NCBI GenBank assembly: GCA_020912385.1
Contig: CP087216.1
Coordinates: 1,302,001-1,366,000 of the forward strand
DNA: 64,000 nt
Direction: 5' to 3'
Source of the DNA: Neofusicoccum parvum
Taxonomy: Eukaryota > Ascomycota > Dothideomycetes > Botryosphaeriales > Botryosphaeriaceae
Shown here one piece after another: positions 1 to 13,080 of this stretch. Both the position numbers and the translations under genes were made by a program. The stretch's first letter is position 1, and each line of letters begins with the position of its first letter. The notes below the pieces were generated by a model that was not told where the DNA came from, made no database searches, and saw nothing but the letters and a program-made list of their open reading frames with translations.

Positions 1-1621
1 ACGGCTTTGGGTGCGGCTTCAGGGAACAGCCGGACGTGGACATCTCCGTAGGTGGTGTGGATGATTGCGGAGGTTCCGGACTCTGCTGCCTTCTGCTCAT
101 CTTGCTTGCGAGCATTGACACTGCGGGGCTTCTCGTTCTGGACATCACGTTCCGACTTGCTGATCCTGAAGCACGAATTAGCACACTCTGTCACACTGCG
201 GAAAGTTGGCCTGCACGTACTGGTCATCGTTCGTGAACATGTAGAAGCGCACTTTGCCAAACCCTGTCGAAACAAGCATAGCATCCCTCTCTTCGGCTTC
301 TTTGATGAGAGGATTCTCACTCGCGGCCATCTCCACCGTCATGACACCCTTTTTCTCCGGCTGGCCTTGGTATAGTGCGAGATTCAAAGCTCTAAAGGGC
401 TCGTCCTTGCCATAGACTTTGACCACCCGGTTGGTGAAGGTGTTGATTACTTTGGTGCCTAACACTGAACCGTACATGATAAAGTGGCCGGTCTCGTCGA
501 AGATTACGTTGATGCGCGGCTTCACTGCCGGGTGTTCCAGTTCGCGCTCCACTGCCAATCGGCGCCCAAACTCAACATCTTCGAGCTTCTGCAATGCCGT
601 GCCTGCCTGCTGCATCTCCACGATGGTCGCGATGGACTCATCGTAGGTGCGGTGCAATTTGGCGGTCGCGAAGTCGAAGACTCGGACCTTCCGATCAGGA
701 AATGAAAAGGTTGCGAACTGCGTTCCGTTCGGGGATATTGTGATGGAGCTTGGGACAGACTTGGTCTTCTTGAACTCGAAGAGATTTGTCGAACTCTTCA
801 TCTGGAAGACGTTGTCGGGTTTCTCGTAGCTGCCGCCAGGCCTCCAGTACTCCAGCATGCCTCCCTCGTCTGCCGAGACGACACAGTCGTACTCATTATT
901 GTACGCCATGAGAGACACCGGGCTACGGTGAAGACCGGCAATGGTGTGTATCGGCTGCTGGTTCTCACCTCTGCCGTCGTAGATGCGGATGGTCTTTTCC
1001 GTCTCGAGCGAAACAGCAAGAAGAGGCAGAGATGCACCACGGTTGTGCACCCAGCAGAGGCACTTGGGGAGTGCTTCGAGCGTCACCATGGCCAGCAGGT
1101 CGAAGGTGATGACGTCGAAAATCTTGACCGTGTTGTCTGCACCAGCCGACGCAAAGCTCCTCCCGTCAGCGCTGACGCTGACTGCCTTGACCTCCCCATT
1201 GTGGGCGCGGAATTCCTTGACAAACTCAACGCCATCGCGTGTTTTTTTCCAAAACTTGACGACACCGTCGATTGAAGAGGTGATCAGGAAGTCGGTGTAC
1301 GGGGTAAAGGTGGAGAAGCACAGCTGTTCCTTGTGCATCAACGACTTGGAGTAGCGGGCGGAGGCGGGGAGGGCGGCAACGTAGAGGCTCTCGTAGGGCA
1401 GCTTCCTGCGCTTCTTCTTGGGCACTTGGGACGGCAGGGCGGGGCCGAAGTCGTCGTCGTCCGAGGAGGTGTCTGTGGCGGGTGAGTTTGCGGAAGCGGC
1501 TTGCGGGCGGCGGGTAGTTACCTTCGACTTGAGGAGCGCGGGCGCCGCCATTGCGCTCCTCGTCCGCAATCTCATCGAAGGTGCGCTTCCTCGCGCCCGG
1601 GGAGGACGGAGCGGGACTCAT
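1..1621 (-). CDS. WD40-cyclophilin peptidyl-prolyl isomerase (PPWD1-type), C-terminus cut by window edge
   Basis: Peptidyl-prolyl cis-trans isomerase of the PPWD1 family, nuclear proteins associated with the spliceosome. Proposed exons are 1621-1522, 1472-221 and 165-1. Intron 1 (1521-1473) joins the start MSPAPSSPGARKR to an acidic stretch (SSDDDDFGPALPS) that commonly precedes the WD40 part. Intron 2 (220-166, donor GTACGT, branch CTAAT) joins FTNDDQ to ISKSERDVQNEKP and so enters the cyclophilin domain, which begins with SAIIHTTYGDVHVRLFPEAA just before the edge. About 505 residues are visible and most of the isomerase domain lies outside. WD repeats fill roughly residues 70-400. The frame also permits a start at 1575, but that version lacks the spliced acidic join and fits less well. 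Lies tail-to-head downstream of ECM29 on the same strand. Confidence 0.88.
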
Positions 1622-1874
1622 GGCTGCGGGTTGCCGGGGTGTTGGCGCGCTGTTTGGGGGCGCGGCTCAAAATCGAGAGCTGCGGCGCGTCTTATCTTAT
1701 CGCGGCTTGGCGGCCGCTCGCTTAGCGCTTGTGACGTCTGCCGGGAATCTTGTCGGTTGCGCCTTCCATCACCGCCTGTGCAACAGCACCACTTTGTGCC
1801 TCCACGAATCTATTGTGCTCACTTTTATGGTTTGCGAGGAGCATGTCATTCAAGCCGAAATGCTACCTGCCTCA

Positions 1875-4800
1875 TCACACCTCTTCCTCCATCGTCTTCG
1901 CCGTCTTGGCCTTCTCCAGCTCAGCCCGCACCAGCGGGCTCCGCTCGTTCTCGATCTCCGTCCCCAACTTCCCGACAAGTAGACCCCTTGCAAAGCCCCT
2001 CTCTGGCAGCTTAGCCAAGGCATGGATCGCCTGCGCGCGTTTGATCCGCATTGCCTCACTTAGTCCGTCGTAACGTGCGTCGAATAATAGCTTCTCCAAC
2101 ACCTCCTTCAGCTGTGACTCGTTGCCAGTCGAGAAGCTGCCCGTCGGTTCTTGGGTGAATACCCGATCAAAGAGAGACTGCAGCCCTTCAAAGACGGCGA
2201 CGTGAACGGCGTTCGAATGGAGCGAGTTCAGCTTCAGCGCCAGGGTGAGACCACGAAGAGCAGCCCCGGAGAGTGCCGTGTCCTGGAGGAGTCTCGGGTT
2301 GATGGATGCCTGCAGCGCAAATATCGCTCCTGTGGCTGTGTTGTCGCGGCTGCGCAGCCCGTCAGCAATAGGTTGCTTGGTAGGTGGGGGAACTCACAGT
2401 TTCTCGTCCTTCCGCATGCCTTCTCCAGCATCCACATCCATAGCATCCTCGTCACCTTCCGTCAACTCGTCTACGACGGGACTCACAACATCGAACACCG
2501 TCTCGCTCCAGTCGATGTCTGTTCTTGCTGCGGCAACCCGTCCCAGAGGCGTCAAAGCATGTTGGCGGTATGTCTTGTTCTGCCTCTTCGCTTCCCGCAC
2601 GATGACTTTCTTGATCTGGTCTGCAACTTCTTGCTTGGTCTTCCACAATGCTCCTCCTCTTTCGACGAAACGAGCAAATGCCTGCAAAACCACTTCCTTG
2701 CCATCCCACGACTTCCCTCCAAGGGCTTTGTCCAGAGCGGGCCAAATAGTCTCCGCATTGGGCAAGCTGATATCCTCGACGGTTGAAGCCAATGCATTGG
2801 TTGCTTCGGCGATAGCCTTGGCCGCCGTATGTTTCAATGTCCAGCGAGGACTGTCCAGACGCTCCTGTGCAATAGCAACAATATCCTTGACGTACAGCTG
2901 TACTGCAAGACTGCCGCCAACATTGTCATCCCAAGCGCGGGAAAAGAGCTCGCGGACAGCCTCGGAGCTGTCGTGTTTGGCTACATAGACAAATGGTAAC
3001 AGCTCTGTGCTTAAAGCGTTGAACTTGTCCGAGGCGTGCTTTGAGATTGCAGCAACAACATCCCCAGATTCAGTTCGGTGGCGATCATCATCAGACTCGA
3101 AATACATACGCTTGCAAAACCCAATGAGGTCCAAGATCTGGTTGTCAGAAGCAATGCGCGTGACATATCCGGCTGACACAGCGTATGCGGCTGAAACTGT
3201 CTCGTTGCGATCGTGGATGTGCCTCTCTATGAGTTTCAAGAAGTGGTCCGCGTATGGCTTGAAAAGAAACCCGCGGCGAGTGGCTAAAGAAACAAGGACT
3301 CGAGTGGCTCCAACCTTTGAGGGCAGTCCGATGGCCGTCTTCATTGCATTCTCTAGCCTCGGCTCAAGCGCTTTCATGGAATCGTCGTCCAGGAGGTCGA
3401 GACAGCGTTCAATTGCTTCCATCAGCGGGCTCCCCCGGACACTTGCGAGGCGCATATCGTCGATCTTCTGCTCCGTCAGATTATACTTGGCTGCGTTAAG
3501 ATGAATGTAGTTGACCGCTTCATGCTCAATGGAGCTGAGTAAGCCGATCAGTCTTTCAATGAGCTCGGGAATGTATGGTCGAAGAATCTTTGCGCTGCTC
3601 TTCTTGATGATTTCCAACAGAGTGTGGAGCGCGAAGCCTTGCACTTCTTTCGCACTCGACTCCAATCCCGATGTAGAAAGGAGGAATGGGAGGACATTCT
3701 TGAGCATGGTGTCTGCGTTCTTGACCGACGTGTCGCCAGCCTCGAGGCTTCGAGTCAAGATAGCAGTAAGTACTCGAGCAAGACCTGCCGCGGCAACCCG
3801 AACCGATTCCTTGATGTCGTCAAGGACTTTGAAACATGCTGTCCAGATCTGGCCGAGATATTGCTCATACTGCTTGCGGTAAGCCACAGAAACATGCTCG
3901 CAATGTTGATCCTTCTCACCTTTTCGATGCTCCGGCCCTGAACAAGATCAGCTATTGCGGCGCAAGCAGCTTGCCTCACTCGCCACTCTCTACCCAGGAT
4001 GTTCTGCAGCAGATCCTCCATTATGGCATTGAAATGCTTGTCGAGCGTTGCCGCAGAGTCTTTGACAAGTGCATTCCAGATGTCGTTCATGGATCGCTGA
4101 ACATTTGGATTTGGATCAAATCTGCTTTCGTTAGGTCGTGGTACACATGTCAATATTGCCCTTATCCTTACCTGTATCGGAATAATTTAGGATAAAGCTT
4201 TGGGTTCTCTGCCAAGTACCCGTCAACACTCGAATCCGAAAGCACATTGCTAAGTCCGAATCTTCCAAAGGCAGCTCGACTCGACCAAATTGCATTGTTT
4301 GCTGCAAGTGACATGAAGCGGTAGACTAAGCTTGAGTCTCCAACCTCAGAGGCCAAGTTCAGGATGTCCTTGTAAGTCGTGACGGACCCGTCGCCGGTTG
4401 GGAGTGCGCCGGGCTCGAAAAGTTGGGTATCATCCGAAACGTTGCCGGAAAGATTGGGTTTATTGTCTGAGAAAGAGCCGACAAGATCTCTGACCAGGTC
4501 ATCCTTTAGTTGCCGGTCACCCTTTTCGTACACCAAGCCCAGTCCTCGAGATGCGGCTTCTTGCACTACCTCGTCGCGATCCGACAGGCAGCTCTTGAAG
4601 GCAATCTGACAATCTGGCAATCTTGACTTGACAGCAGGCATATGGCCAAGGAACTGGACAATGCTCAAGAGCCAGATGACTGAAGCTTTCTTCAACGCAG
4701 GTTTTGTGTTGCGGCAGTTTTTGAGAATCTTCTCCAGCACTCGTGGCAACGTCTTGGCTCTTGAAGGTGCGGAAGGAATTGGAGCATCGATATCCATCCT

Positions 4801-7784
4801 AGGCGCTAAGATTGTCGCTTCCCAACTTCCTGCCAGACAGCTCACGGCTTCTCCAACGGCAAACTGAGTCTCTGTTTGGCGGATCTCGTGCAGTTCGAAG
4901 ATTTTGGTTCCAACGAAGTCCAGATTCGGATCTGATTCATCATCGACAATCATAGCCAGGTGGCCAAGCGCAAGGATTGCCTTCTCGTTTCCAGTCTTCG
5001 CATTCTCCACAAGCTTGTCCGTGAACAGCGTGAAGTTTATCTTGGCAATATCCGTCATGCGCTCCGCCTTGACAACAAAGAACAAGCTCAGTTCACTGAT
5101 GGCTAGGTTGGTAGCATCTCTTAAAGTCTTGTCAGTCGATCCCCTGAGTATATCGAGGATAAGGTTTAAGAGATGCTGCAGTTTTTCCTCTGAGGCAGAA
5201 GCGCGCCGTTTCCTCGCAGTAAGCCTGCTAAAGTAATAAGCAACCGCGAGGATAGCGCCAGCTACCTCGTTGACCTGGCTACCAACGGCCTGTTTCCACA
5301 GATCAGCCCTTTGCAAAAGGAGGGAAAGAGAATGGTCTGCTTCGGAAGCCACCACGGCACTGTGAGTGGCCAAGAGACCGTACGCGTTCGCCGCTACTGT
5401 CCTCGTCGGCTCATGATTGGAGAATATGCAAGGCTCCAAGGCTCTGAATGCCGGCGCGGCCTGAGACATGTCCAGCAGGTCGTCAGGGCTAAGCGAGCAA
5501 AGCCGAACAAACTTTTCGCCCAAGTCGTCCAGTGATGTGCCACCCTCCCAGAGCAGGCCTTCCAGAGCGGCACGCATGAGAGCCAGAACTGAATGCAAGA
5601 TTGCCCCTTGCTCGGATGCGGCACGTTTGAGGTACGACTTGACAGCATTGCGGGCGTCCCCGTCTGTTGCCACGGCTGTGTCAAGCTTTCTTGCCCAGTC
5701 AACATCCACGGCTATTGCCGTACCGTGCGTCCTGAGCGCTTCATCCATCAATATCTGGTAGCAGAATTTGACAGTTGGGGCAAATGCATGAGGAAAGTAG
5801 CGCTTGAAATGGCGGACTTGATCATTGGGACGCCATGCGTTTCTGGTTGCCGCGGAAACCTCGGGCAACGAGAGGACGTAGATGGACAACTCTGCAAAGT
5901 CTGGGAAGAACAAATGTGGCTCGGCGGCTCCATCGGCACCGACTCCGCTCTGTGACGAGTGGAGGAGTCTAGACCAATGTGGGTCGAGTCCTCGGCTGCC
6001 TTCTTCGCGAACTTCCTGGCTCTCAGAGGCCGGCCCGCTGACGGCAAGAAGGTCAATCCAACGGGCGACAATATCTTTGTAGGGCAGACACCTGTTTGCG
6101 AAGCGTACAGCAGCATAGCGCGTGCTTCGACGGAACGTCGAAGTAGAATCGTTGGGGTTGGCGTCTTCGTCAGCCGTCATCTGCTCAAGCAGGAGTTCTC
6201 GAAGACTCCTCTGGACGTCTGCGTTGGAAGAGGTAGCGAGAGCACCGAGGACGCTTGAAAGAGCTTCATCAATGCTAACAGCGGTGTCCCGTCCTGATGT
6301 GTCATCACTCAGAGACCTGAATAGCCATCGCAGGAGGTTGAGACTTGGTTCAAGGAGGACTTCTTCAGGAGCAGCCTTGGCCAGCAGCCCGATAACCTCG
6401 TAGACGTAGCCACGTAGAGCGACGTCTTCGTCTGGATTAGGCTTGGGCCATCCCTGATCCTCGATGAAAGCTCGAAGTCGCTGAACGAGGGTGGGTCCAA
6501 CCGCATGCAGGTCAGCAGCGGACCCACGACGGGCCATGAAGTTGACAAAGGAGAATATGGCTGCGCGTAGCTTTGTAGCTTCTCGCCCGCGGGCGCTGCT
6601 TCCATTGGCGACAGCATTCGACCCCTCATCCACGGCGCCGTATGTCAGGCCTTCCTCGACGAGTCGGGTGGCTTTGGAGGTGAAAGTGGTGGCGGCCACA
6701 GACTTGGTGAAGTAAGAAAGAATCTTTATTTTCAGAGCTGGTCGAGCAGGCAGTTGTCCTCTGGAGGTGCCAAAGTAGATGTCATACAAGCTACTTATGA
6801 TGCACTGGTCCTCCAGGTCGGTGTTCGGCAATGTTCGCTTCAGGATGTCGTCGCCAATCTCAGAAATGCGTGAGTTTGAGTCTGCTGACGCATATACAGC
6901 AGGAAAGAAGCGCTCGTCATCTGTGAACATGCCGCTGGCCAGGAACTTGGAAACAACGACCTTGGCTTCTGCAAGATTCATGCCACCTTCTGCAGATGGG
7001 TCCCACACGCCAGGCTTGCCCTGCAAGGTCAAGAATTGATACTCGTCGGGGGAAAGACCAGGGCAAGCGACGTTGGAGCCATCTGGAAAAGCGCGAAGGG
7101 GGCTGAACAGAATGAGCTTGCCAAACCAAAGAGACAAGAACTTGGCATCTTCTTTGCTCACGGTGAGTTTCTCGCGCAGCTGTTCGTCGTCTCTGCTCCC
7201 GCGCGGCGGCAGTTGAAAGTGCGCCAGGAGGCGTACCAGGAGGTTGAACAGCTGTGAGCCATGAGGGACCGACTTCTCTGTGTCTGCAGCAATATCATTG
7301 ATGAGGACTGGCAGCAGTCCGAGCCTCTCGCTCAGCGGCAGACGCGAGATGCCCTGCTGGACGTAGAGCAGGTCAAAGTGGCGAATCAAAGGGGTGTCAG
7401 CATGCTCTTTAAATTGCTTGAGCAGAGCTGCTACGGGAAGCTGGATTTCTCTGCGGACGGTCAGCGAGCGGCACCAGGCCCGGGAGAGCAGAGGGACGGA
7501 CTGTGGTCTCACGCGGGTGTTGATGTGCTGGCAGATAGAAATAACCTAGAGCGCAGGCGGCGGGCATCAGCAGCCGCAGAGACAAGAGAACAAAAGCAGA
7601 GCCGCGCGGGAGGGCAGGCACTTGCCTTGTTCCGCACGCCAACATGCTCGGAGGCGAGCTTGAGCAGAAGAGGCCCGAGATAGGTGTGGAGGATGGATTG
7701 CAGCTTCGCGTCAGAGTCGGCCAAGGCGATGCGAAGCTCAACCTTGCCGATTAGAGCGAGCTCGCGCTCTTCGGACGAGCCCAT
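1875..7784 (-). CDS. ECM29: Proteasome adaptor/scaffold ECM29
   Basis: HEAT-repeat protein that binds both the 19S and 20S particles of the 26S proteasome, stabilises or inhibits aberrant assemblies and links proteasomes to other cell compartments. Proposed exons are 7784-7626, 7545-4172, 4121-3920, 3869-2398 and 2349-1875, giving 1893 aa, the usual length for the family. The N-terminus (ALIGKVELRIALADSD, then LLLKLASEHVGVRNK) and the block FDPNPNVQRSMNDIWNALVK are typical of ECM29, and blocks such as GRSIEKYEQYLGQIW are restored by splicing. The first intron (7625-7546) uses a GC donor (AAG|GCAAGT) and ends TCTAG. The GT just downstream would shift the frame. The other introns are 48-50 nt and GT-AG. 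Divergent from the UBX-domain gene at 8373; both proteins act in the ubiquitin-proteasome pathway. Confidence 0.95.
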
Positions 7785-8372
7785 GGCGCAGAGTGGAGGC
7801 AGAAGCAGATCACACGGGCGGCCGGAGGAAATAGCAGGCCATAAGGGACGGCGCAGTCGACCTCGGCGTGGAGCAGGCACGCATGGGCTGCGCGGCTCTG
7901 GTGAGGGCGTGAGGCGGACGCCGGCCGCGCCTGCAGCGCCGGGGACCGCAGCCTCAGCGCCGCCGCCCGGAGCGGAAAAACGCCCCGGGGCAGCTCCGTG
8001 CGCCCAAGCCCAGGAGGGCCCAACCCGGCGCCGCCGCGATGACGGATGACGCCGCGCTGCAATCCCACCCGCTGCTGCTGTCCACACCAGCAACCACTCC
8101 GCGCCGACGCGACCCACGACGCCCGCCCGCCGCCCGCCGCCGCTGCTGCCGCCCCGCCCGCGCGCCCTGCCATCTCCAGCCCCCGTCTGCTGCCCGCTCC
8201 TGCCCCCGCGCCGCGAGCACCGTCGTCCGCCTCGCCGCTGCTGCTCCCGCCCTCCAAACGCACGCCTGCGCCAGCCCCTCAACCGCCCCTCAACCGCCCG
8301 CCCGCCAGCCCGCCCGCGCCTCCCAACCGGCACTTCGGCCGCTGCTAGGCTGACGCTGCATCTGACGACGCC
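7785..8372. promoter_or_regulatory. Divergent intergenic region ECM29 / UBX5
   Basis: This 588 bp, very GC-rich stretch separates the start codons of two divergent proteasome-pathway genes and must hold both promoters and 5' leaders. No TATA box is evident. Long open frames cross it on both strands, but they look like by-products of high GC content. Confidence 0.6.
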
Positions 8373-10111
8373 ATGGACGACAACATCGCCAATTTCACCA
8401 GCATCACCGGCGCCGACCCGCAGCGCGCCGCCCAGTACCTGCAGCTCACCGACAACAACCTCGAGCAGGCCATCCAGCTGTTCTTCGACAGCCCCAATCT
8501 GGACCTGAGCGGCGACGCTGCCCACCATTCGTCCTCTGCGGCCGGCGCCCACGCTGACGAGCCCATCAATATCGATTCCGACGACGATGACGATGTGGTT
8601 GCCACTCCCGCGGCCCCTGCCGCTGCCGGACACAACATAGAAGATGATGAAGCCATGGCCCGTCGTCTCCAGGAGGAAATGTACGGTGCGGGTGGCCGTG
8701 ACGCGAACAGCGAAGTGCGCGCCCCGATGGCGCGGACCACCGAGACGCTCGTCGGACCGGGCGGTGGATACGACGAGGATGACATGCACACAGCCATTAT
8801 GGCCCAGATGGCGGCCCGAAGGAGAGCACCAGGTGAGTCTTTGGTCGGCATGCCACGCCGAATGCCGCAGCGCATGGCGAGCTATGAAGACAGCCGTCGG
8901 ATTGGACCAATCGATCAGTTCGGCGACGCCTACATGACGCCAGGCGCTACGCGCGCGGGTGGTCTTGTCCTCTCTCTAGTATCCACTTTCAAGCTTCTGA
9001 CGGGTGTCTAGGCCGCGCCGGCATCTTCAATCAGCAGAGCGCTTCCCCTTCCGTCTGGGAGGGTGAGGGTAGTGACCCCAACGAGCGCCGCCGTAACCTC
9101 GCTACGTCGACCGGCGGCGCGTCGGAAACTTCATCCAAATCAAACCTTCTCGCCGAGATGTATCGCCCGCCCTTTGAGATCATGTGCCGGCTGCCGTGGG
9201 ATGAGGTCCGGGATCAGGGAAAGGAAGACCTGAAGTGGATACTCGTCAACGTGCAGGATCCAGCTATCTTCGACTGCCAGGTGCTCAACCGCGATATCTG
9301 GAAGAATGACCAAATCAAGGAAACCATCAAGGAGAACTTCCTCTTCTTGCAATACAACAAGGACGATCCGCGCGGGAATACCTACATGAACTACTACTTC
9401 CAGGCACGCGACAGCGAGGACTCATATCCACACATTGCTATCGTCGACCCTCGCACTGGTGAGCAGGTCAAGGTATGGTCGGGCCCGCCAGTTCCGAAGC
9501 CCATGGACTTTCTCATGCAGCTACATGAGTTCCTTGACCGTTACAGCTTGAATGTCAATGCACGGAACCCTGTCGCCAAGCGGAAACCTGAGAACAAGAA
9601 GAAGGATGTGCACCGCATGACGGAGGAGGAGATGCTAGAGATGGCATTGCAACAGAGCATGGCCGGCACAAGCAACGGCGGCCCCCGAGACGAGGACCCG
9701 GATGAGCTCACCAAATCCACGACTGATGTCAAAGGCAAGAGCCGTGCCGATGACTCCATGGATGTCGACGAGACCTCCGACGAACCTTCAACTTCGAACG
9801 GCACGGGTGCCACCAACTCACCCTTTGCCAAGATCTCATCGACGAACCCTCACACAGAGCCGGCCAACGACCCCAAGACCACTACGCGCATTCAGTTCCG
9901 CCACGCTGGTGGCCGCGAGATCCGCCGCTTCGCCCTTGCAGATCCCGTGCGCCGCATTTACGAATGGCTCAAGGCAGCGCCTCTCGAGGAGGGCAAGGCG
10001 GGAGCCGAGTTCGAACTTAATGCCCTTGGCATGAACCTCATCGACCACTTGGACAGGACGATCGACGATGTCGGTCTGAAAATGGGCACCATCATGGTGG
10101 AGTACGTATAG
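8373..10111 (+). CDS. UBX5: UBA-UAS-UBX domain protein (Ubx5 / UBXN7-like Cdc48 cofactor)
   Basis: Adaptor that brings ubiquitinated clients to the AAA ATPase Cdc48/p97. Domains in order: a UBA-like N-terminus (IANFTSITGADPQRAAQYLQ, residues 5-45); an acidic stretch followed by a UIM-like DEAMARRLQEEM; a thioredoxin-like UAS domain (LKWILVNVQDPAIFDCQVLN through VDPRTGEQVKVWSGP); a second helix of UIM type (EEEMLEMALQQSM); and a C-terminal UBX domain starting TTRIQFRHAGGREIRRF. One intron is certain and ends at 9011, but its donor is ambiguous. GTGAGT at 8833 gives a 519 aa protein reading RAPGRAGIFNQ. GTGGTC at 8959 gives a 53 nt intron and 561 aa. The first donor is stronger, while the second gives an intron of normal size and keeps a GC-rich open segment. 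Confidence 0.92.
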
Positions 10112-10249
10112 GGCTAGAGTCGGCTTTTGTTAACCACAGGCTAGAGGTTTGTCAGGCGGCTTCTGAGGCGCTGGCGGGGAGTTTCTTCATTGAATGATGA
10201 TGGCATCACATGCGGCGTTGCGAGGGAGTCCGGGGTTTCAATTAATGAA

Positions 10250-11280
10250 CCCCTTTTTAGCTTTTAGCTTAACGTACGATAATGGCAGACCCAAGATAGT
10301 TCTGCGCTGCGATGGGTATTCTTTCCGGTCTACTCTTCCTTCAGGTCCCCCTAGAGTACGACGAGGTTAATGAAATATAGAGTTACCGGGCAAATGGGAT
10401 TTCTTCATCCTGTACCTACTTTTTATAGAGGTATAACCAGACGTAACTTAGGATTAGTATATTAGTAAAATACAAACATATATATATACGAATTAGCTAA
10501 AAAGTTGAGAAGCTCTACGTAGTCCCCCGTACTACCTAATATAATAAATATATGGGGTTTAGTTATCTTGATAAAAGATATAAAAGACCCCCGATATACG
10601 TCTACTGCGCTGGCCTCTACTATATAACTAAACACTAATATCCCTACTATAATAAAATGGTTAAGTGCGCGCACTTATTCCCTAAATATATAGTATATAA
10701 GGAGGCTTATATGGTAAATAAACCTCGCTACAAGAGTTGGTCTTATTAAAGGCTAATCTTCTCTATTCTCTACTATTTAATTTTCTACTAAATTACCCTA
10801 ATACTTCTACCCTCGTTTTTCTTATTTATTTTACTAGTTAAAAGCCCTATTATTATATATCTAGCCTAGGCTATACTAGTATAAAGGGGTAACTCCTACT
10901 ATAGCCTACTACCCCCCTCTTAACCCCCTTAGTAGGCGCTTATAGAGTATCCTGTTCTTGTAGTTTTAGATTTAGTTAGAGATATAAAGAGAATAATTAA
11001 TATAAAATAATTAAATAGTAGTATATATATAGATATCTTACTCGCGCAGCTCGAGGAGAATAGATCTAATAGGTGAGTTATATTTATTCTCTAAGTATCC
11101 TTCTAGCATAGAATAGCTATCTACGCTCCTACTACTAATAAGACAGGTGCTATATTGGGGAGATCTGAACAGACCGTAACACTCGCCGTACACCTCGAGA
11201 TTAGCTCCGAGATCGGCTTCGAGATTAATTTCAGTCGAGGTGCTCATCTCGGATAGAAATATTTCCCTTACGGTATCAAA
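10250..11280 (+). repeat. AT-rich RIP-degraded repeat relic (LINE-like, copy A)
   Basis: The sequence turns sharply AT- and TpA-rich after the UBX5 3' end, with no long frame. Positions about 10495-11010 align by eye, in the same order, with copies at 24.6-25.35 kb and 25.7-26.23 kb. Shared landmarks are GATAAAAGATATAAAAGACC (10571-10590), AAGGAGGC..TATATGG (near 10700), ACTAAATTACCCTAATAC (near 10786) and a tail around 10940-11000 ending in an AGACATAAATAAA-like run. The reverse complement of 22.44-22.75 kb matches too. C-to-T decay at CpA is the simplest explanation. A short frame on the minus strand at 11038-11247 may be another element fragment. Confidence 0.75.
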
Positions 11281-12788
11281 AAGGAGGATGACGTAGCATC
11301 AATGTCCATAGTGGTAACGACCTACTCATCATTGCTCTATAGTCTAGAAGCTAGCATTACAAGTGTGTAAGTGTGGATAAGACAGATAGACTGAATGCTC
11401 CAATTTTGGAATTATAGTCTGTACTGGCGAATGAGATGGAGGGTATTGCATGAATAGTAGCGCCAGTTGAGGCAATCACACAAGCGGTGGGTTCAGTCGA
11501 TCGATCGCTTCGTTCACTTCCTTACGAAACCCACTTACTGCACCTCGGCTGCAATATTCATAGTGACGCGAAGGCGGTGCCTCGTTCAAAACGAGGTGAT
11601 GCAATTTATCTGGAATATGTTCGCATGTTGGCGACTACTCATGGTGAGTACGTGTAGCGGAACGCCATGGACAGCAGTAATGGCATGATTCACTGGGAAC
11701 AAACAAGGCATTTGCGAGCCGAGGTGTCGTATAAGGATGGGGGTCCCTGGCTGGCAAGCCAACGCTGGCATTTGGAAAGTTGGCAGCACCGCAGCGGTGC
11801 TCGATATGCGCATGCGCTTGAAGCGGGAAGCAGAAGTGGGAGGGCACGGCGGCATGACGAGGCTATCAATGCGCCGAGATGAGTCGGGGCAGGGCCGCAA
11901 ATAGGTGCAAGTTTGGAGAGCGACATGGATCTCTCACGTATCGTGTATGGGGAGGGCGCAGTTCAGGTTTACCCGAACTCGATTACGACGCGGCGTAGAG
12001 AGGTGGGTCGCGAGGACTTGGGCGGCGTGCGGGCCAGGCTTGCGGGCGCCAAACACCGTCTGTAGCAGTGGGTGGAGTGGGTTGGGCAGAGGCAATAGGC
12101 CTCGCGGTCTGCTCTGGTGCGCAGTGCAAGGCAGCGAACGGCTAGGACAGGCGTCCGGCAGGCGGGCGGCGCGTGTTTCGGAAAGGTTGGCCCATGTGGC
12201 GCATGGAGGCCGGCCGACGCGGCAGCGATCCGAGAAGCGGGAGCGGCATGCGGCGAGCAGAGGGGACGGACGGCCACGGGCGGCGGCGAGGCCAGACGGG
12301 CCTCTCCAGCATCGCGAAGCCAGTGCCAGTGGCGTGGCGGGCTCTCCTGGCGCGCGCGCGCGAGACATGAGGATGTACGGCGAGTGGCGAGTCGCGGGAG
12401 CCGTGGGGCCCGGGCGCGGCGCGGCCCTGGCGCGGCGCACGCATGAAGCTGGCCGCTGGGGTTGTTTGGCCCGGGTTGGGGATGGGCTGTTTGGCGCGGG
12501 CTGGTGGTGAGGCCGGGCGCAGGGCCGCTCGTGCAAAGACGGCAAGCGCGTGGCTCGCGTCGCGGAGTGCCTGAACCGGGGCGTGTCATTCAGCCGCTGG
12601 AGCGATCAATAGCGGGCTAGCGCAGGGGCCCACCCACGCGTCTCTGGGAGCCGCCAGCTGCTGGGCGCTCCGCCCGCGAGAGATTGCGAGACGCTGGAAT
12701 TTTGATTGACTGCGACTGCGCGCCCCTGGCCCGGCCGGCTCGCACAGGTCCTTGAAACCACAGTCGCTCCACCGCGCAGCGCAGCGCA

Positions 12789-12819
12789 GCTCTTCTGCTC
12801 TTCTGCTCTTCTGCTCTTC
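12789..12819 (+). repeat. GCTCTTCT tandem repeat
   Basis: The 8 bp unit GCTCTTCT is repeated three full times plus seven bases. The pyrimidine-rich strand matches the CT-rich tracts common upstream of fungal genes. It lies about 480 bp before the start codon at 13298. Confidence 0.85.
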
Positions 12820-13080
12820 AACCTGCCGCCGCCCGCCTGCCTCACGCTCGCTTCCCGCTGTCGCCGCGACTCGCTACCGCACGCCCTAGAGCAGGAACGA
12901 CCTGGTGCGCCGCCGCGCTGCGCTACCGCCTGCCATTTACCCACAGGACTCGCCCATCGCCCGCCGCAAGGTCGAGACCGCCGCCGCTGCTTCCCCAGCT
13001 CCTGCGCCCCAGCGACGCGCTTTATCTGCCCGCTGCCCATTGCCCGCTGTCCAGCTCCAGCCGCTCCTTCTGCTCCGCTG

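Noticed and set aside
7509..8789. 426-codon minus-strand frame across the ECM29 start and the UBX5 5' part
   Set aside because: Only its last 53 codons before the splice are real (ECM29 exon 1). The upstream part is glycine/arginine-rich noise antisense to UBX5.
11905..12589. Overlapping 200-codon frames on both strands
   Set aside because: No domain, no start context and mirrored composition; typical of GC-rich noncoding DNA.
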